This document shows, one piece after another, positions 53,431 to 62,692 of a DNA stretch of 64,000 nt. The notes beneath the pieces were generated by a model. The model searched no databases. It was not told the origin of the DNA and worked only from the letters and a program-made list of their open reading frames with translations. The translations under genes and the position numbers were made by a program. Positions within the stretch are counted from its first letter, which is position 1. Each line of letters starts with the position of its first letter. Source of the DNA: Candidatus Zixiibacteriota bacterium (GTDB taxonomy: Bacteria; Zixibacteria; MSB-5A5; GN15; FEB-12); NCBI GenBank assembly GCA_034003725.1, contig JAVEYB010000007.1, positions 124,001 to 188,000 of the forward strand, read 5' to 3'.

Positions 53431-54438
53431 GTGGACATGCTTGCAACAGCTCCGGAAAACATCGGCCGACTATTCATCGTCGGTTATCGCGGCGAACGAG
53501 TCCCGGATTCCTTCGTGAAACTGGCGCGACAGCGCCGCCTTGGGGGAGTCATACTCTTCGAGGACAACTGCCGAAGCTCCCAGGGACTGTCAAAATCAAT
53601 CGCCGCCATCAAACGGCAGTACACGGATTCGCCGCCGTTTATTGCGATCGATCAGGAAGGCGGACGCGTCTGCCGGCTCCGCGGCGCCCCCGCCGAATTC
53701 AAAGCGCCCGCCGAATACGGACGGTACAAGGCGAACGACTCGTACGCCGAAGATTACGGCCGGGCAATGGTCTACCTCGAATCGCTCGGTATCAACCTCA
53801 ATCTCGCACCCGTGTGCGATCTCTTTCTCAACGACGCGAACAGCTGCCTCAAGGGCCGCTCGTTCGGCGCCACGCCCGATGAGGTTATCCCGTTTGTCCG
53901 ATCCAGCATCCACCTCGCTCGCCGCAACGGCGTGCTGTCCTGCGCCAAGCATTTCCCCGGCTTCGGCGCCGCCGCCGCCGATCCGCATGTCGTCACCTCC
54001 AGCGCCGACTTTGATCTGCGCACCTGGAGCGGCCGGGAGTCGAAAGTGTTCGAAGCGGCGATCGCCGCAGGTGTCGACATGGTCATGACCACGCACATGC
54101 ACGTGCCCGAGTTCGACAATGTCATCGCCACCGGCTCACACCGCATGATCGACCAGTTGCTGCGCGTCACCCTCAATTTCGAGGGACCCGTCATCACCGA
54201 CGATCTGTGTATGCAAGGTGCGGCGGTGCTCGGCGATCTCGGCAATCGCACCGTCGCCGCCTTTATGGCCGGGCATGACCTGCTGTTGTTCGGGCAGGAT
54301 ACCGACCGCGCCGTTGAAGCGATGGACGCGTTTGCGGAAGCGGTCCGGCGCGGCGACATTCCCAAAGATCGACTGCGGCGCTCGCTGGAACGAATCGCCT
54401 CGGTCAAGTGTACCCTCGGGAACAAAGTGATTCTGTGA
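53431..54438 (+). CDS. nagZ: Beta-N-acetylhexosaminidase NagZ (GH3)
   Basis: This 335-aa GH3 enzyme should remove GlcNAc from GlcNAc-anhydroMurNAc muropeptides during peptidoglycan recycling. The family pattern KHFPGFG (Lys173, His174) followed by DPHVVTSS (with His186, the likely acid/base dyad) is present, as is the nucleophile region VITDDLCM (Asp257/258). IDQEGGRVCRLR (about 74-85) is a further NagZ signature. The KHFPGFG box has Phe where most members have His. There is no signal peptide, which fits a cytoplasmic NagZ. It starts with GTG at 53431, or possibly ATG at 53437, and stops one base before anmK. Confidence 0.93.
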   Translation: MDMLATAPENIGRLFIVGYRGERVPDSFVKLARQRRLGGVILFEDNCRSSQGLSKSIAAIKRQYTDSPPFIAIDQEGGRVCRLRGAPAEFKAPAEYGRYKANDSYAEDYGRAMVYLESLGINLNLAPVCDLFLNDANSCLKGRSFGATPDEVIPFVRSSIHLARRNGVLSCAKHFPGFGAAAADPHVVTSSADFDLRTWSGRESKVFEAAIAAGVDMVMTTHMHVPEFDNVIATGSHRMIDQLLRVTLNFEGPVITDDLCMQGAAVLGDLGNRTVAAFMAGHDLLLFGQDTDRAVEAMDAFAEAVRRGDIPKDRLRRSLERIASVKCTLGNKVIL

Positions 54439-54439
54439 T

Positions 54440-55633
54440 ATGCGTCTGCCCGCCATCCACGCACGCCGTCGACTGAACGTCCTCGGTATCAACAGCGGAA
54501 CCTCGATCGACTCGGTCGATCTCGCGCTGGTCAGCGTGGCCCGGCGCAGCGACGGCTGTACCTGCCGCTATATCACCGGCGGCGAACGAAAATATCCGCC
54601 CGCGCTCCGGCAGCGCCTGTTGTCCGCCGCGGAATCGTCGGCGCTGCCCTTTCTCGAGCTGATGTCGCTGGATCGTGAACTCGGACGCTTCATGGGACAA
54701 ACCGCCCGTGCCTTCGCCAAACGCCTCGCCAACCGACGGATCCCCGTCGACTGCGTCGCGTCTCACGGTCAGACCATCCAACATCTGCCCCGTCAGGTCA
54801 CCCTCTCCGGAAGACAGGAAAGCGCCACGCTCCAGATCGGTTCCCTGGAGACCATCGCCGCCGTCACCGGTAGAATAACCGTCGGTGATTTCCGTCAGGC
54901 CGACATCGCTGTCGGCGGCGAAGGCGCGCCGATCACCGCCGGAGCCATGCATCGCCTCTTTGCCGACACCAGGACTTCGCGCCTCATCGTTAACATCGGC
55001 GGTATTGCGAACTACTTCTATCTGCCGGATCGTCGTGCGACCTCGCTCGTCCGGGCCGCCGACTGCGGACCGGGCAATATCATCTGCGATGCGCTCGCCC
55101 GACGATTGTTCGATCTGCCGTATGACCGCGGCGGCGCCGCGGCGCTCGATGGTACGGTATCCCGACGTATGCTCTCGCTGCTGATGGCGCACCCGGCCTT
55201 CACGGCAACGCGATCCGTCTCGACCGGCCGCGAGTCGTTCGGCGCCGATTTGGTGGAACGCATCCTCACCCTCGGCCGAGAACTGTCGCTCTCACCGTCG
55301 GACCTGATGGCAACCGCAGCACAATTGACCGTCGAAGGAATCGTCATGAGCGTCACCCGGCTCACCGATACACACGCACCCGCAGGAAAATTGTATTTGA
55401 CTGGCGGTGGGTCTCGTAACAGATTTTTCGTGCGTGGCCTGCGAGACCGCCTTGTCGGTATGTCCGTCGAGCGCATCGATACGCTCGGGATTCCGTCGGG
55501 GCAGGTCGAAGCGGCTGCATATGCTGTAATGGGCGAGGCCTGTCTGCGCGGCGAGTCTCTCGCGGCGCCCGTGACCGGCCGGCGCAGGGATGCTCACCCC
55601 GTTTTGGGAAAGATTGCACAGCCGACGCTGTGA
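54440..55633 (+). CDS. anmK: Anhydro-N-acetylmuramic acid kinase AnmK
   Basis: This 397-aa sugar kinase converts 1,6-anhydro-MurNAc to MurNAc-6-phosphate. Signatures are GINSGTSIDSVDLALV near the N terminus (compare MSGTSLDG(V/I)D in the family), FRQADIAVGGEGAPITAG, LIVNIGGIANYFYLPD and ADCGPGNIICDAL, followed by a late LYLTGGGSRNRF. It follows nagZ by one base and its stop overlaps the start of the SpoIID-like gene (TGATG), so the three are translated together. The N-terminal SGTSID lacks the usual Gly after Ser-Ile-Asp, a mild difference. Confidence 0.95.
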   Translation: MRLPAIHARRRLNVLGINSGTSIDSVDLALVSVARRSDGCTCRYITGGERKYPPALRQRLLSAAESSALPFLELMSLDRELGRFMGQTARAFAKRLANRRIPVDCVASHGQTIQHLPRQVTLSGRQESATLQIGSLETIAAVTGRITVGDFRQADIAVGGEGAPITAGAMHRLFADTRTSRLIVNIGGIANYFYLPDRRATSLVRAADCGPGNIICDALARRLFDLPYDRGGAAALDGTVSRRMLSLLMAHPAFTATRSVSTGRESFGADLVERILTLGRELSLSPSDLMATAAQLTVEGIVMSVTRLTDTHAPAGKLYLTGGGSRNRFFVRGLRDRLVGMSVERIDTLGIPSGQVEAAAYAVMGEACLRGESLAAPVTGRRRDAHPVLGKIAQPTL

Positions 55634-56931
55634 TGACGGACACCATGACCAGCACCGCTACACGGTCCAAGCCGAAATTCCGCCCGCTCGCGTTCCTGAT
55701 ACGCGTCGCCTGCGGTCTGTTTCTCGTCGTCCTCGTCTGGAGTTGCGCCTCGGTTCCCGGACTCAAGGAAGAATCAGCCGTCAATTACATCCGCGTGCCC
55801 TTCGTGCGCGTCCTCCTCGAGGAAAACTCGGAATCGGTGGCGCTGGCCTCCGACGCCTCGTTTGCGATTGAATGCCTGCAGGGCGACGTCCAGACCGTCT
55901 ATTATTCGAGCCAGCCGGTGACTGTCCGCAACAGCAACCGGTCTCTCCGCGTCGAGAACAACCGGGGCGATCTCATTCAGCAGGGCATGCAGGAGGTCAA
56001 CATCCTTCCGCGCGGCCACGGAAACCGCATCAGGGTAAACGACGCGCGCTACCGCGGCATCATGAAAATCCTGCCGAACGGTCAGTCCCTCAGACTGGTC
56101 AACATCATTTACGTCGAAGATTACCTTCGTGGTGTCGTCCCGCCGGAAATCGGACCGCGCGAAGCGAACGAAATCGAGGCCGTCAAGGCGCAGGCCGTCG
56201 CCGCCCGCACCTACACCATGGCCCACCTGCAGCAATACGGCAACGAACCCTATGACCTCAAGTCGACCATCATCGACCAGCTCTACCAGGGCGTCAATAT
56301 CGAAAACAAACTGGTGAATGAGGCGATCGACGCGACCGCCGGGTATGTCATCACCTATCAGGATCAGTTCATCAACGCCTACTACCATTCGACCTGTGGC
56401 GGGATGACCGATGATATCGTTGATGTGTGGGACCGCTCGCCTGAGCCCTACCTCAAACCCGTCGCGGATACCGACTGTAATTGGTCGAAGTACTATACGT
56501 GGAAAGAAATCTTCACGGAACCGCAGCTCCGCGGGCGCCTCGAGCAGTACCTCTCCCGCGACCGCGGCCGTGATATGCGCCTGACGCCGATCACCGATAT
56601 TCGCGTCGTGGGTCTGTCACCCGGCGGCCGTGTGATGCAGATGCAGGTCTATACGGGCGATGACGTCTACCGGTTCTACAAAGACCGGATTCGCTGGGTC
56701 GTCGGCCGCTCCTCGAACCCCGAACTGATCCTCCCGTCGGACCGCTTCGAGGCAAAACTGGGCCGCGACGGCCAGGGCAATGTTACGGCAATCACGTTCT
56801 CCGGACAGGGATATGGTCACGGTGTCGGCATGTGCCAGTGCGGTGCCATCGGAAAGGCGCGACTGGGCTGGGCCTACGATTCTATTCTGACCCATTTCTA
56901 TACCGGCACCGAACTCAAACAGCTGTATTGA
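55633..56931 (+). CDS. SpoIID/LytB-domain protein (putative peptidoglycan lytic transglycosylase), lipoprotein
   Basis: This 432-aa protein has a hydrophobic N-terminal segment ending in LVWSCAS (Cys38), a likely lipoprotein signal, and a SpoIID domain (about residues 155-420). Clear family motifs are YLRGVVPPEIGPREANEIEAVKAQAVAARTYT, YYHSTCGGMT and GHGVGMCQCGAIGKA. SpoIID enzymes cleave glycan strands that lack stem peptides and leave 1,6-anhydroMurNAc ends. Start is ATG 55633, overlapping the anmK stop (a GTG three bases earlier is also possible). Its product would feed the NagZ and AnmK encoded immediately upstream. The catalytic Glu is taken to lie in PPEIGPREA. Confidence 0.93.
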   Translation: MTDTMTSTATRSKPKFRPLAFLIRVACGLFLVVLVWSCASVPGLKEESAVNYIRVPFVRVLLEENSESVALASDASFAIECLQGDVQTVYYSSQPVTVRNSNRSLRVENNRGDLIQQGMQEVNILPRGHGNRIRVNDARYRGIMKILPNGQSLRLVNIIYVEDYLRGVVPPEIGPREANEIEAVKAQAVAARTYTMAHLQQYGNEPYDLKSTIIDQLYQGVNIENKLVNEAIDATAGYVITYQDQFINAYYHSTCGGMTDDIVDVWDRSPEPYLKPVADTDCNWSKYYTWKEIFTEPQLRGRLEQYLSRDRGRDMRLTPITDIRVVGLSPGGRVMQMQVYTGDDVYRFYKDRIRWVVGRSSNPELILPSDRFEAKLGRDGQGNVTAITFSGQGYGHGVGMCQCGAIGKARLGWAYDSILTHFYTGTELKQLY

Positions 56932-56945
56932 TACGCAGCGCATGG

Positions 56946-58433
56946 ATGGCGAATATGCGTAGGTTTCTCTGGCTGATAACAGCAACACTCTCGATTGGAT
57001 TCGCGGATGCCTCTGCATCCGCAGACCCGTACCGGTACGCGTTCGGAGGATTCGGCGGGCCACAGTTTCTCTCCGGCGGCGACGTGTTCAGTTTCGAACG
57101 TGAAATCGGTTATGGCGTGATGCTCGGACACCGCGTCGCCGATCGATGGCAGATCGGGCTGGCCCTCTCGTGGCTGGAACTCAAAAACGACACCGCTGGA
57201 GCCGACACTACCGTGGCCTTCGACGGTCTGTCGCCGGCGACTCCGGTCACATTCGATGCCACCCGCGTCTCACTCACCGCCGAGCGGCTCCTCTTTGATC
57301 CGGCCAGCGTACTGAACGTCAAGCTTGGCGCCGGCGGGGGATTGCTGATCTGGAAAATGATCGACCCCGAGACCGACCGAAGCCTCGCAGTTACCGGCAA
57401 GAAGAACCAAATCACCGATTTCGCCGCCACCGAGTTGATCCTCACCGGCCTTGCCGGCGTCGAGTTCCGCCCGCTCCCGCAGCTCAGACTTGGCGTCACC
57501 GGCACTGCCGATTATTTGACCGGCGGCGGAGCCGACTTCTCTTCCGACGTAAACTCGGGCCGTGATCGCCTGCTGCTCGGCGCCCACGTTTCCTTCTCCC
57601 TGTTGTTCGGGTCGTCTCTGCCGAAAACAGAGTGGCGCTCCGATGAAGTGTGGCCTGCCCAGCCCGCGGTTTCTTCCGGCCCGGCGTCTTCAGGCGTCCC
57701 GCCTGAATCACAGCGGGATTCCGATGCCGATGGTGTGCCCGATGCCCTCGACAAGTGCGCCATGACCGTCCGCGGCGTCGAGGTCGACCGCTTTGGCTGT
57801 CCTCTCGACGGAGACCGCGACGGGGTGCCCGACGGCCTCGATGACTGCCCCGATACTCCCGCCGAAGCCCGAGGCAGGGTCGATATCTACGGCTGTCCGG
57901 TGGACTCCGATTTTGATGGGATCCCGGACTATCTCGATGCGTGCCCCGGAAACCCGATGGGAGCGGCCGTCGACGACCGGGGATGCCCGGTCGACAGCGA
58001 TGCCGACGGAGTCCCGGATGGATTGGATGACTGCCCTTATACTATTGCCGGGGTTGAGGTTGATCGGTACGGATGTATCGATATGAGCATGTTCGCCGAA
58101 CCGATGGTGCTCAATATCGACTACCCGCCCGGATCTTTCGAGATAGACCCGAACAACAAAAAGCGAGTAGAGAAACTGGCAAACTTGCTCAGCTTTGTCA
58201 CCGATATCAAACTGGAGATCAACGGCTATACCGACAATATCGGAACCGACCAGGCCAACGAAGCCCTGTCCGAAAAACGCGCGCGCCGCGTCATGGAATT
58301 CCTGATCGCCAACGGCGTTTCCCCCGACCGAATGCGCGCCTACGGCCGGGGAGAAAAAAACTTCGTCGCCGATAACCAGACCGCCGAGGGCAGAGCCCGA
58401 AACCGGCGGATCGAAATTGTGTTCTACCGCTAA
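56946..58433 (+). CDS. OmpA-family outer membrane protein with TSP3 repeats
   Basis: This 495-aa protein has a signal peptide (from MANMRRFLWLITATLSIGFADASASA) and an N-terminal beta-barrel-like domain (about 25-225). Four thrombospondin type 3-like calcium-binding units follow, each with DSDxDGxPDxLDxC (about 245-380). The C-terminal OmpA domain (about 400-495) has EINGYTDNIGTDQANEALSEKRA and GRGEKNFVADNQTAEGRARNRR, which bind peptidoglycan. It should tie the outer membrane to the cell wall. ATG 56946 is chosen over 56955 without a strong ribosome binding site for either. It lies 14 bases after the SpoIID-like gene. Confidence 0.94.
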   Translation: MANMRRFLWLITATLSIGFADASASADPYRYAFGGFGGPQFLSGGDVFSFEREIGYGVMLGHRVADRWQIGLALSWLELKNDTAGADTTVAFDGLSPATPVTFDATRVSLTAERLLFDPASVLNVKLGAGGGLLIWKMIDPETDRSLAVTGKKNQITDFAATELILTGLAGVEFRPLPQLRLGVTGTADYLTGGGADFSSDVNSGRDRLLLGAHVSFSLLFGSSLPKTEWRSDEVWPAQPAVSSGPASSGVPPESQRDSDADGVPDALDKCAMTVRGVEVDRFGCPLDGDRDGVPDGLDDCPDTPAEARGRVDIYGCPVDSDFDGIPDYLDACPGNPMGAAVDDRGCPVDSDADGVPDGLDDCPYTIAGVEVDRYGCIDMSMFAEPMVLNIDYPPGSFEIDPNNKKRVEKLANLLSFVTDIKLEINGYTDNIGTDQANEALSEKRARRVMEFLIANGVSPDRMRAYGRGEKNFVADNQTAEGRARNRRIEIVFYR

Positions 58434-58450
58434 GCAGCACCGGAAACCAC

Positions 58451-59008
58451 ATGCAGTACGGATATCGCCAGGTACAGCTGGAAGGTCGAGGATCCACTCG
58501 ATTCGCGATCGTCATGTTTCTTCCTGATTCCATCGAAACGCTCGTTCGGCCGATCAGAGAACGGTTCGATCCCGACTACTCGCTGGTCTCAGGGAGTCTG
58601 GTGCTCGTAGCCCCGTTTGAGACGGTACGCTCACTCGGCGAACTGACCCAGATTATCCGAAAGGAAACAGCCGACATCTCGGCCCCGGAGATTCAGTTCG
58701 AGCGGTTGGGTGACGCGTACCCGTCCGCCCCACTCATTTTCTGGGAAATCAAACCAAACGACGTGATCGACCGTCTATACAAAAACCTGTACGCAGCCCT
58801 GGACCTGGCGCTCCCGTACAGGCAGTTCTCGCCGCATGTCACGGTGGCACGCGAGATTTCCGACCACCGGGTTATGCTGGTAAAAGAAAGGATTTATCCG
58901 TATCTTCCGGAGGAGTCGTTTACGCCCGGAGCGGTTGATCTGATTGCACCGGTCGCGGGGCAATCATGGGTTTCGGTGCGGACATTTCCACTTCGGGTCG
59001 ACGAGTAG
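58451..59008 (+). CDS. 2H phosphoesterase-like protein (2'-5' RNA ligase superfamily), one His motif missing
   Basis: This 185-aa protein resembles LigT/2H phosphoesterases, with the second motif HxT intact (FSPHVTVAR, His129-Thr131) and a matching overall length. The first HxT motif, normally PHITLVPPF-like, reads GSLVLVAPF (Ser49 and Val51 in place of His and Thr). An enzyme of this type needs both His residues, so activity is doubtful. It could be a binding protein or use another residue. It lies 17 bases after the OmpA gene. Confidence 0.75.
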   Translation: MQYGYRQVQLEGRGSTRFAIVMFLPDSIETLVRPIRERFDPDYSLVSGSLVLVAPFETVRSLGELTQIIRKETADISAPEIQFERLGDAYPSAPLIFWEIKPNDVIDRLYKNLYAALDLALPYRQFSPHVTVAREISDHRVMLVKERIYPYLPEESFTPGAVDLIAPVAGQSWVSVRTFPLRVDE

Positions 59009-59200
59009 CAGCCTGATCAATCGTGCTCACGGGGAGAGGGACTTCCGGAACGTCAGACGGAAAATCAGGGCGAATCGAGCCCCTAACCGACCCGTAACAA
59101 TCCTGTTTGCAGTCGGTTAGAGGTCGGCAAGAAAGCGGGCAAGCCCCGAATATTGCCTTGCCAAAGACCTTAAAAGTAGGTACCATGCGCTGGACTAAGT

Positions 59201-60424
59201 ATGAACATTCTGATTATCACTCAGCATTTTCCGCCTGAAAAAGGAGCGGTCAGGCGGCTTTTTGAGTTTGCGCGATTTTTCGCGCGATCCGGCCATGTCG
59301 TGTCTGTACTGACCGCTATCCCCAACTACCCCGATGGCATCGTCCCGCCCAAGTATCGCGGGAAGTTCTTCTTTGCGGAAGAAATCGATGGGATCAAGGT
59401 CTATCGAAGCTGGGTGCTGCCCGCCTCGAATCGCTATCCCGGAAAGCGCATGGTCGGATTCATCCTGTTCCTGTTTACGACTCTTATCAATTCATTCCGC
59501 CTGCGCGATCACTTCGATATCGTCCTGGCGTCGACACCCCCGGTTACGACGCCCGTGATCGGCTGGCTGTTGTCCAAACTGAAACGAGCCAAGTTCGTTA
59601 TCGAGATTCGTGACCTCCAGCCCGAATCGTCCGAAGACTTCGGCAATCTGAACCGCAACATCCTCACCCGGGTGCTCAAAAAGGTCATGCACGCCCTCTA
59701 TCGCCGCGCCGACCGAATCGTGGCGGTTACCGACGGTATCGCGACCTTCCTGCAGTACATCGGTGTGGACAAAGAAAAGGTCGTCACGATCAAGTCCGGT
59801 TTCAGCGCCGAGTTTATGACGTCCAGTCCGAACGGGATTCGCAAAAAATTCGGACTCGATGAGAAGTTCCTGGTCCTGTACGCGGGTACGCTCGGGTGGG
59901 CGCATTCGCTCGAGACGGTGATCGAAGCCGCCCGCCAGCTGACCGACCAGCCCGATATCGTCTTCGTGTTCGTCGGCGACGGCGAGAAACGGAACGCTCT
60001 CGAGGGAATGGTGCGGGACTACGGCCTCAAGAACGTGATGTTTATCGGCTCCCAGCCGCTGGATACGATCCCGTTTTTCCTGAAGGCGTCTGACGTGCTG
60101 ATCGAGTCGCTCAAGGATGTGCCCATCACGCGTGGGACTTTCCCCGCCAAGCTGTTTGAGTATATGGCTTCGGGGCGACCTATCGTGTTCGGCTCGCGTG
60201 ACGGCGAGGCGGTCCGCGAACTCACCCGCGCCGGCGGCGCGCTGCAGTTCGGGCCCGATGATCCGCATGCCCTCTCCGAGCTGATCATGCGCCTGAAGCG
60301 GGGTGAAATCGACGGCGAGGCGCTCGGTCTCAAATACCATGAACACGCGGTCCGCTTCCACCAGCGCGAACTCTGGGCGGAACGCTACCAGGACTTCCTG
60401 AAAGACTTCCTCCAGAAAGCATAA
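59201..60424 (+). CDS. GT4-family glycosyltransferase (WbuB-like)
   Basis: This 407-aa protein has the GT4 GT-B fold with MNILIITQHFPPEKGAVRRLFEFARFFARSGHVVSVLTAIPNYPDG at the start, a pattern close to WbuB-type enzymes of O-antigen or exopolysaccharide synthesis. The second half has VLYAGTLGWAHSLETVIEAA, and PFFLKASDVLIESLKDVPITRGTFPAKLFEYMASGRPIVF, where the nucleotide-sugar-binding Glu of the ExE-type region should lie. The donor and acceptor cannot be read from sequence. It stands alone, preceded by a ~190-base gap with a weak promoter-like TTGCCA (59158) and TACCAT (59181), and is not part of a recognisable polysaccharide cluster in this window. Confidence 0.9.
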   Translation: MNILIITQHFPPEKGAVRRLFEFARFFARSGHVVSVLTAIPNYPDGIVPPKYRGKFFFAEEIDGIKVYRSWVLPASNRYPGKRMVGFILFLFTTLINSFRLRDHFDIVLASTPPVTTPVIGWLLSKLKRAKFVIEIRDLQPESSEDFGNLNRNILTRVLKKVMHALYRRADRIVAVTDGIATFLQYIGVDKEKVVTIKSGFSAEFMTSSPNGIRKKFGLDEKFLVLYAGTLGWAHSLETVIEAARQLTDQPDIVFVFVGDGEKRNALEGMVRDYGLKNVMFIGSQPLDTIPFFLKASDVLIESLKDVPITRGTFPAKLFEYMASGRPIVFGSRDGEAVRELTRAGGALQFGPDDPHALSELIMRLKRGEIDGEALGLKYHEHAVRFHQRELWAERYQDFLKDFLQKA

Positions 60425-60499
60425 TAGCTTTTCTCGATCCACCTTCATGCGTATATTCCCGCGTTATTGTGGACCCTATCCCGACTGGAGTTTCCCGGC

Positions 60500-61927
60500 A
60501 TGGCCCAGACGTCGCCCGTGATTTCGAACCTTGAGACAATTCATATCGACGATCTGCCGAAACTGATCGTCGGCGCCGACACGCTCGTCCCGACACTCTC
60601 CGGGGACATGCGCTACATCAATTTCGACAACGCCGCCTCCACCCCGACATTCGCCCCGATCAACGACGCCGTGGCCGCATTCATGCGATGGTATTCCAAC
60701 GTGCATCGCGGCACCGGCTTCAAAAGCCAGTTGTCGAGCTGGGCATTCGAGGAATCGCGCGATATCGTCGCCGACTTCATCGGCGCCGACCTGTCGAAAC
60801 AGGTCGTGATCTTCACGAAGAACTCTACCGACGCTCTGAACAAACTGGCCCGGCGGCTGCCGCTGCACAAAGACGACATCGTCCTCACCACCTACATGGA
60901 ACACCACTCCAACGAATTGCCGTGGCGGCGGGTCGGCACCGTGGCGCACATCGGGCTGAACCCCGACGGAACCATCAGCCGCGAGGACTTTCACCGGAAG
61001 CTGGACAAATTCCGCGGTCGCGTGAAGCTCGTGGCCCTGACCGGAGCGTCAAACGTCACCGGCTATATCAACGACCTCTGTTACTTCGCGCACGAAGCGC
61101 ATCGCGCCGGAGCCAGAATCCTGATCGACGGCGCCCAGCTGGTGCCGCACCGCCCGGTCGATATGAAGCCCTCCGACCCCGAATGCGCGATCGACTATCT
61201 CGTGTTCTCCGCGCACAAGATGTACGCCCCCTTCGGCGTGGGCGTGCTGGTGGCCGACCGCAAAACATTCGAAGACAGCGAGCCGGATACGGTCGGCGGC
61301 GGCGTGGTGGATATCGTCACGCTCGAGGAAGCGTACTGGTCGGACCTGCCGGAAAAAGAAGAAGCCGGCACCCCGGATATTATCGGAGTCGTCGCCCTGG
61401 CGAAAGCGATCCGGCTGTTCCAGTCCCTGGGCTGGGAGAACATCATCGACCACGAGGCCGACCTCACAGCCTACGCCCTTGCCGAACTGGGCAGGATTCC
61501 CGGTGTCACCCTGTACGGCGCCACCGACCCGTCCACCGCGCGCGACCGGCTCGGCGTGGTCTCGTTCAATGTCGGCGACATCCCGCATGCGCTGACCGCG
61601 GCGATACTCAGCTACGAAGGAGCCATCGGCGTTCGCTCCGGCTGCTTCTGCGCCCACACTTACGTCAAAATGCTGTTGCGCGTCGATGATGACGCAGAGA
61701 TGCGGCTGCGCAGCCAGATTCTCAGCCGCGACAGATCCGAAATCCCCGGCGCCGTCCGTGCATCTTTCGGGCTGTACAATACTCGCGACGAAATCGACCG
61801 CCTGACCGCTATGGTAAAGAGGATCGCCGCAGGCGACTATCATCAGGACTACATTCTGAACAAGGAAAAAGGGGAGTATACACCCCACAATTTTCAGCTT
61901 GACTTCCGTCAGTATTTCCACCTCTAA
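60500..61927 (+). CDS. Class-V aminotransferase / cysteine desulfurase-like PLP enzyme
   Basis: This 475-aa protein is a fold-type I PLP enzyme. The PLP lysine is Lys240 in FSAHKMYAPFGVGVL, the cofactor-stacking His pair is TYMEHHSNE (His135/136), and the PLP Asp is Asp210 in RILIDGAQLV. A Cys in GVRSGCFCAH (Cys384) sits where group II cysteine desulfurases carry the active Cys. It is longer than typical SufS by about 60-70 residues, mainly at the N terminus and in the C-terminal part. No Suf or Isc scaffold gene is adjacent, so the role in sulfur mobilisation is not established. ATG 60500 (GGAG 60487-60490) is preferred over a GTG at 60467. Confidence 0.88.
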   Translation: MAQTSPVISNLETIHIDDLPKLIVGADTLVPTLSGDMRYINFDNAASTPTFAPINDAVAAFMRWYSNVHRGTGFKSQLSSWAFEESRDIVADFIGADLSKQVVIFTKNSTDALNKLARRLPLHKDDIVLTTYMEHHSNELPWRRVGTVAHIGLNPDGTISREDFHRKLDKFRGRVKLVALTGASNVTGYINDLCYFAHEAHRAGARILIDGAQLVPHRPVDMKPSDPECAIDYLVFSAHKMYAPFGVGVLVADRKTFEDSEPDTVGGGVVDIVTLEEAYWSDLPEKEEAGTPDIIGVVALAKAIRLFQSLGWENIIDHEADLTAYALAELGRIPGVTLYGATDPSTARDRLGVVSFNVGDIPHALTAAILSYEGAIGVRSGCFCAHTYVKMLLRVDDDAEMRLRSQILSRDRSEIPGAVRASFGLYNTRDEIDRLTAMVKRIAAGDYHQDYILNKEKGEYTPHNFQLDFRQYFHL

Positions 61928-62017
61928 GGGTATGGAAAAAGCCGATCGTTCCCCGATCGGCCGGACCGCCAGAGCGGCGTCCGCATCGTCAGACAGGACA
62001 GGCTGAAGGAGCAACGA

Positions 62018-62692
62018 ATGAAGGCAGCAAAGACGATCAGCCCCGCATACACCGTGCTGTTGGCGGTGACCGCAGCGGCGGTCCTGCTCACCGGGTGCGC
62101 CACCATCTTCAACGGCACGCGACAGGAAATCTCCGTTACCAGCGAGCCGCCGGGCGCCTCGGTGTTTGTTAACAACGTATCCTTCGGGCAGACTCCCACC
62201 GTGATCGACCTGAAGCGCAGTGAGAAGTACACGGTCCTGCTCGAGCTGCACGGCTTCAAGCCGTTCGAAATGACGTTCGGCCGCAAGCTCAATACGTTCT
62301 TCTACGTGAACATCCCGGTCGTCGGCTGGGCGGTCGATGCGCTGAGCGGATCGATGTACAAGCTCACGCCTGCGGAGGTCAAGGCTGTGCTCGAATCCGG
62401 CGGTCCCGGCGCTCCGGTGCAGCCGACCATGCCGATGCTGCCTCCGGATTCGACCGGCGCCGTCGCACCGCCCGACGAAGGCGCAACAATCACGCCGCAG
62501 CCGGTCGTGCCCGAGCCCGTCCCGCCGGACACTACCGAAGCCGACGATGATGTTGCCGACGACGACAGTACGGGGACCGGCGACGGCACGCTCGAAGCGA
62601 CGATCGAAGACGGGAAGCTGTACGTGTTTGTTGTCATGGCGCCCGATCCGAACTGGGAAAAGATCGGTCAGTTGGAACGCCTACAAGACTGA
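62018..62692 (+). CDS. PEGA-domain lipoprotein
   Basis: This 224-aa protein has a lipobox LLTGC with Cys27 and a following CATIFNGTRQE segment, so it should be a lipid-anchored envelope protein. A PEGA domain follows (ISVTSEPPGASVFVNNVSFGQTPTVIDLKRSEKYTVLLE, about 37-80), then GFKPFEMTFGRKL, then a hydrophobic NTFFYVNIPVVGWAVDAL stretch. Residues ~130-195 are a Pro/Thr/Asp-rich low-complexity region (PVVPEPVPPDTTEADDDVADDD). It has GAAGGAGC upstream of the ATG. Function is unknown beyond a likely surface or cell-wall binding role. Confidence 0.9.
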   Translation: MKAAKTISPAYTVLLAVTAAAVLLTGCATIFNGTRQEISVTSEPPGASVFVNNVSFGQTPTVIDLKRSEKYTVLLELHGFKPFEMTFGRKLNTFFYVNIPVVGWAVDALSGSMYKLTPAEVKAVLESGGPGAPVQPTMPMLPPDSTGAVAPPDEGATITPQPVVPEPVPPDTTEADDDVADDDSTGTGDGTLEATIEDGKLYVFVVMAPDPNWEKIGQLERLQD

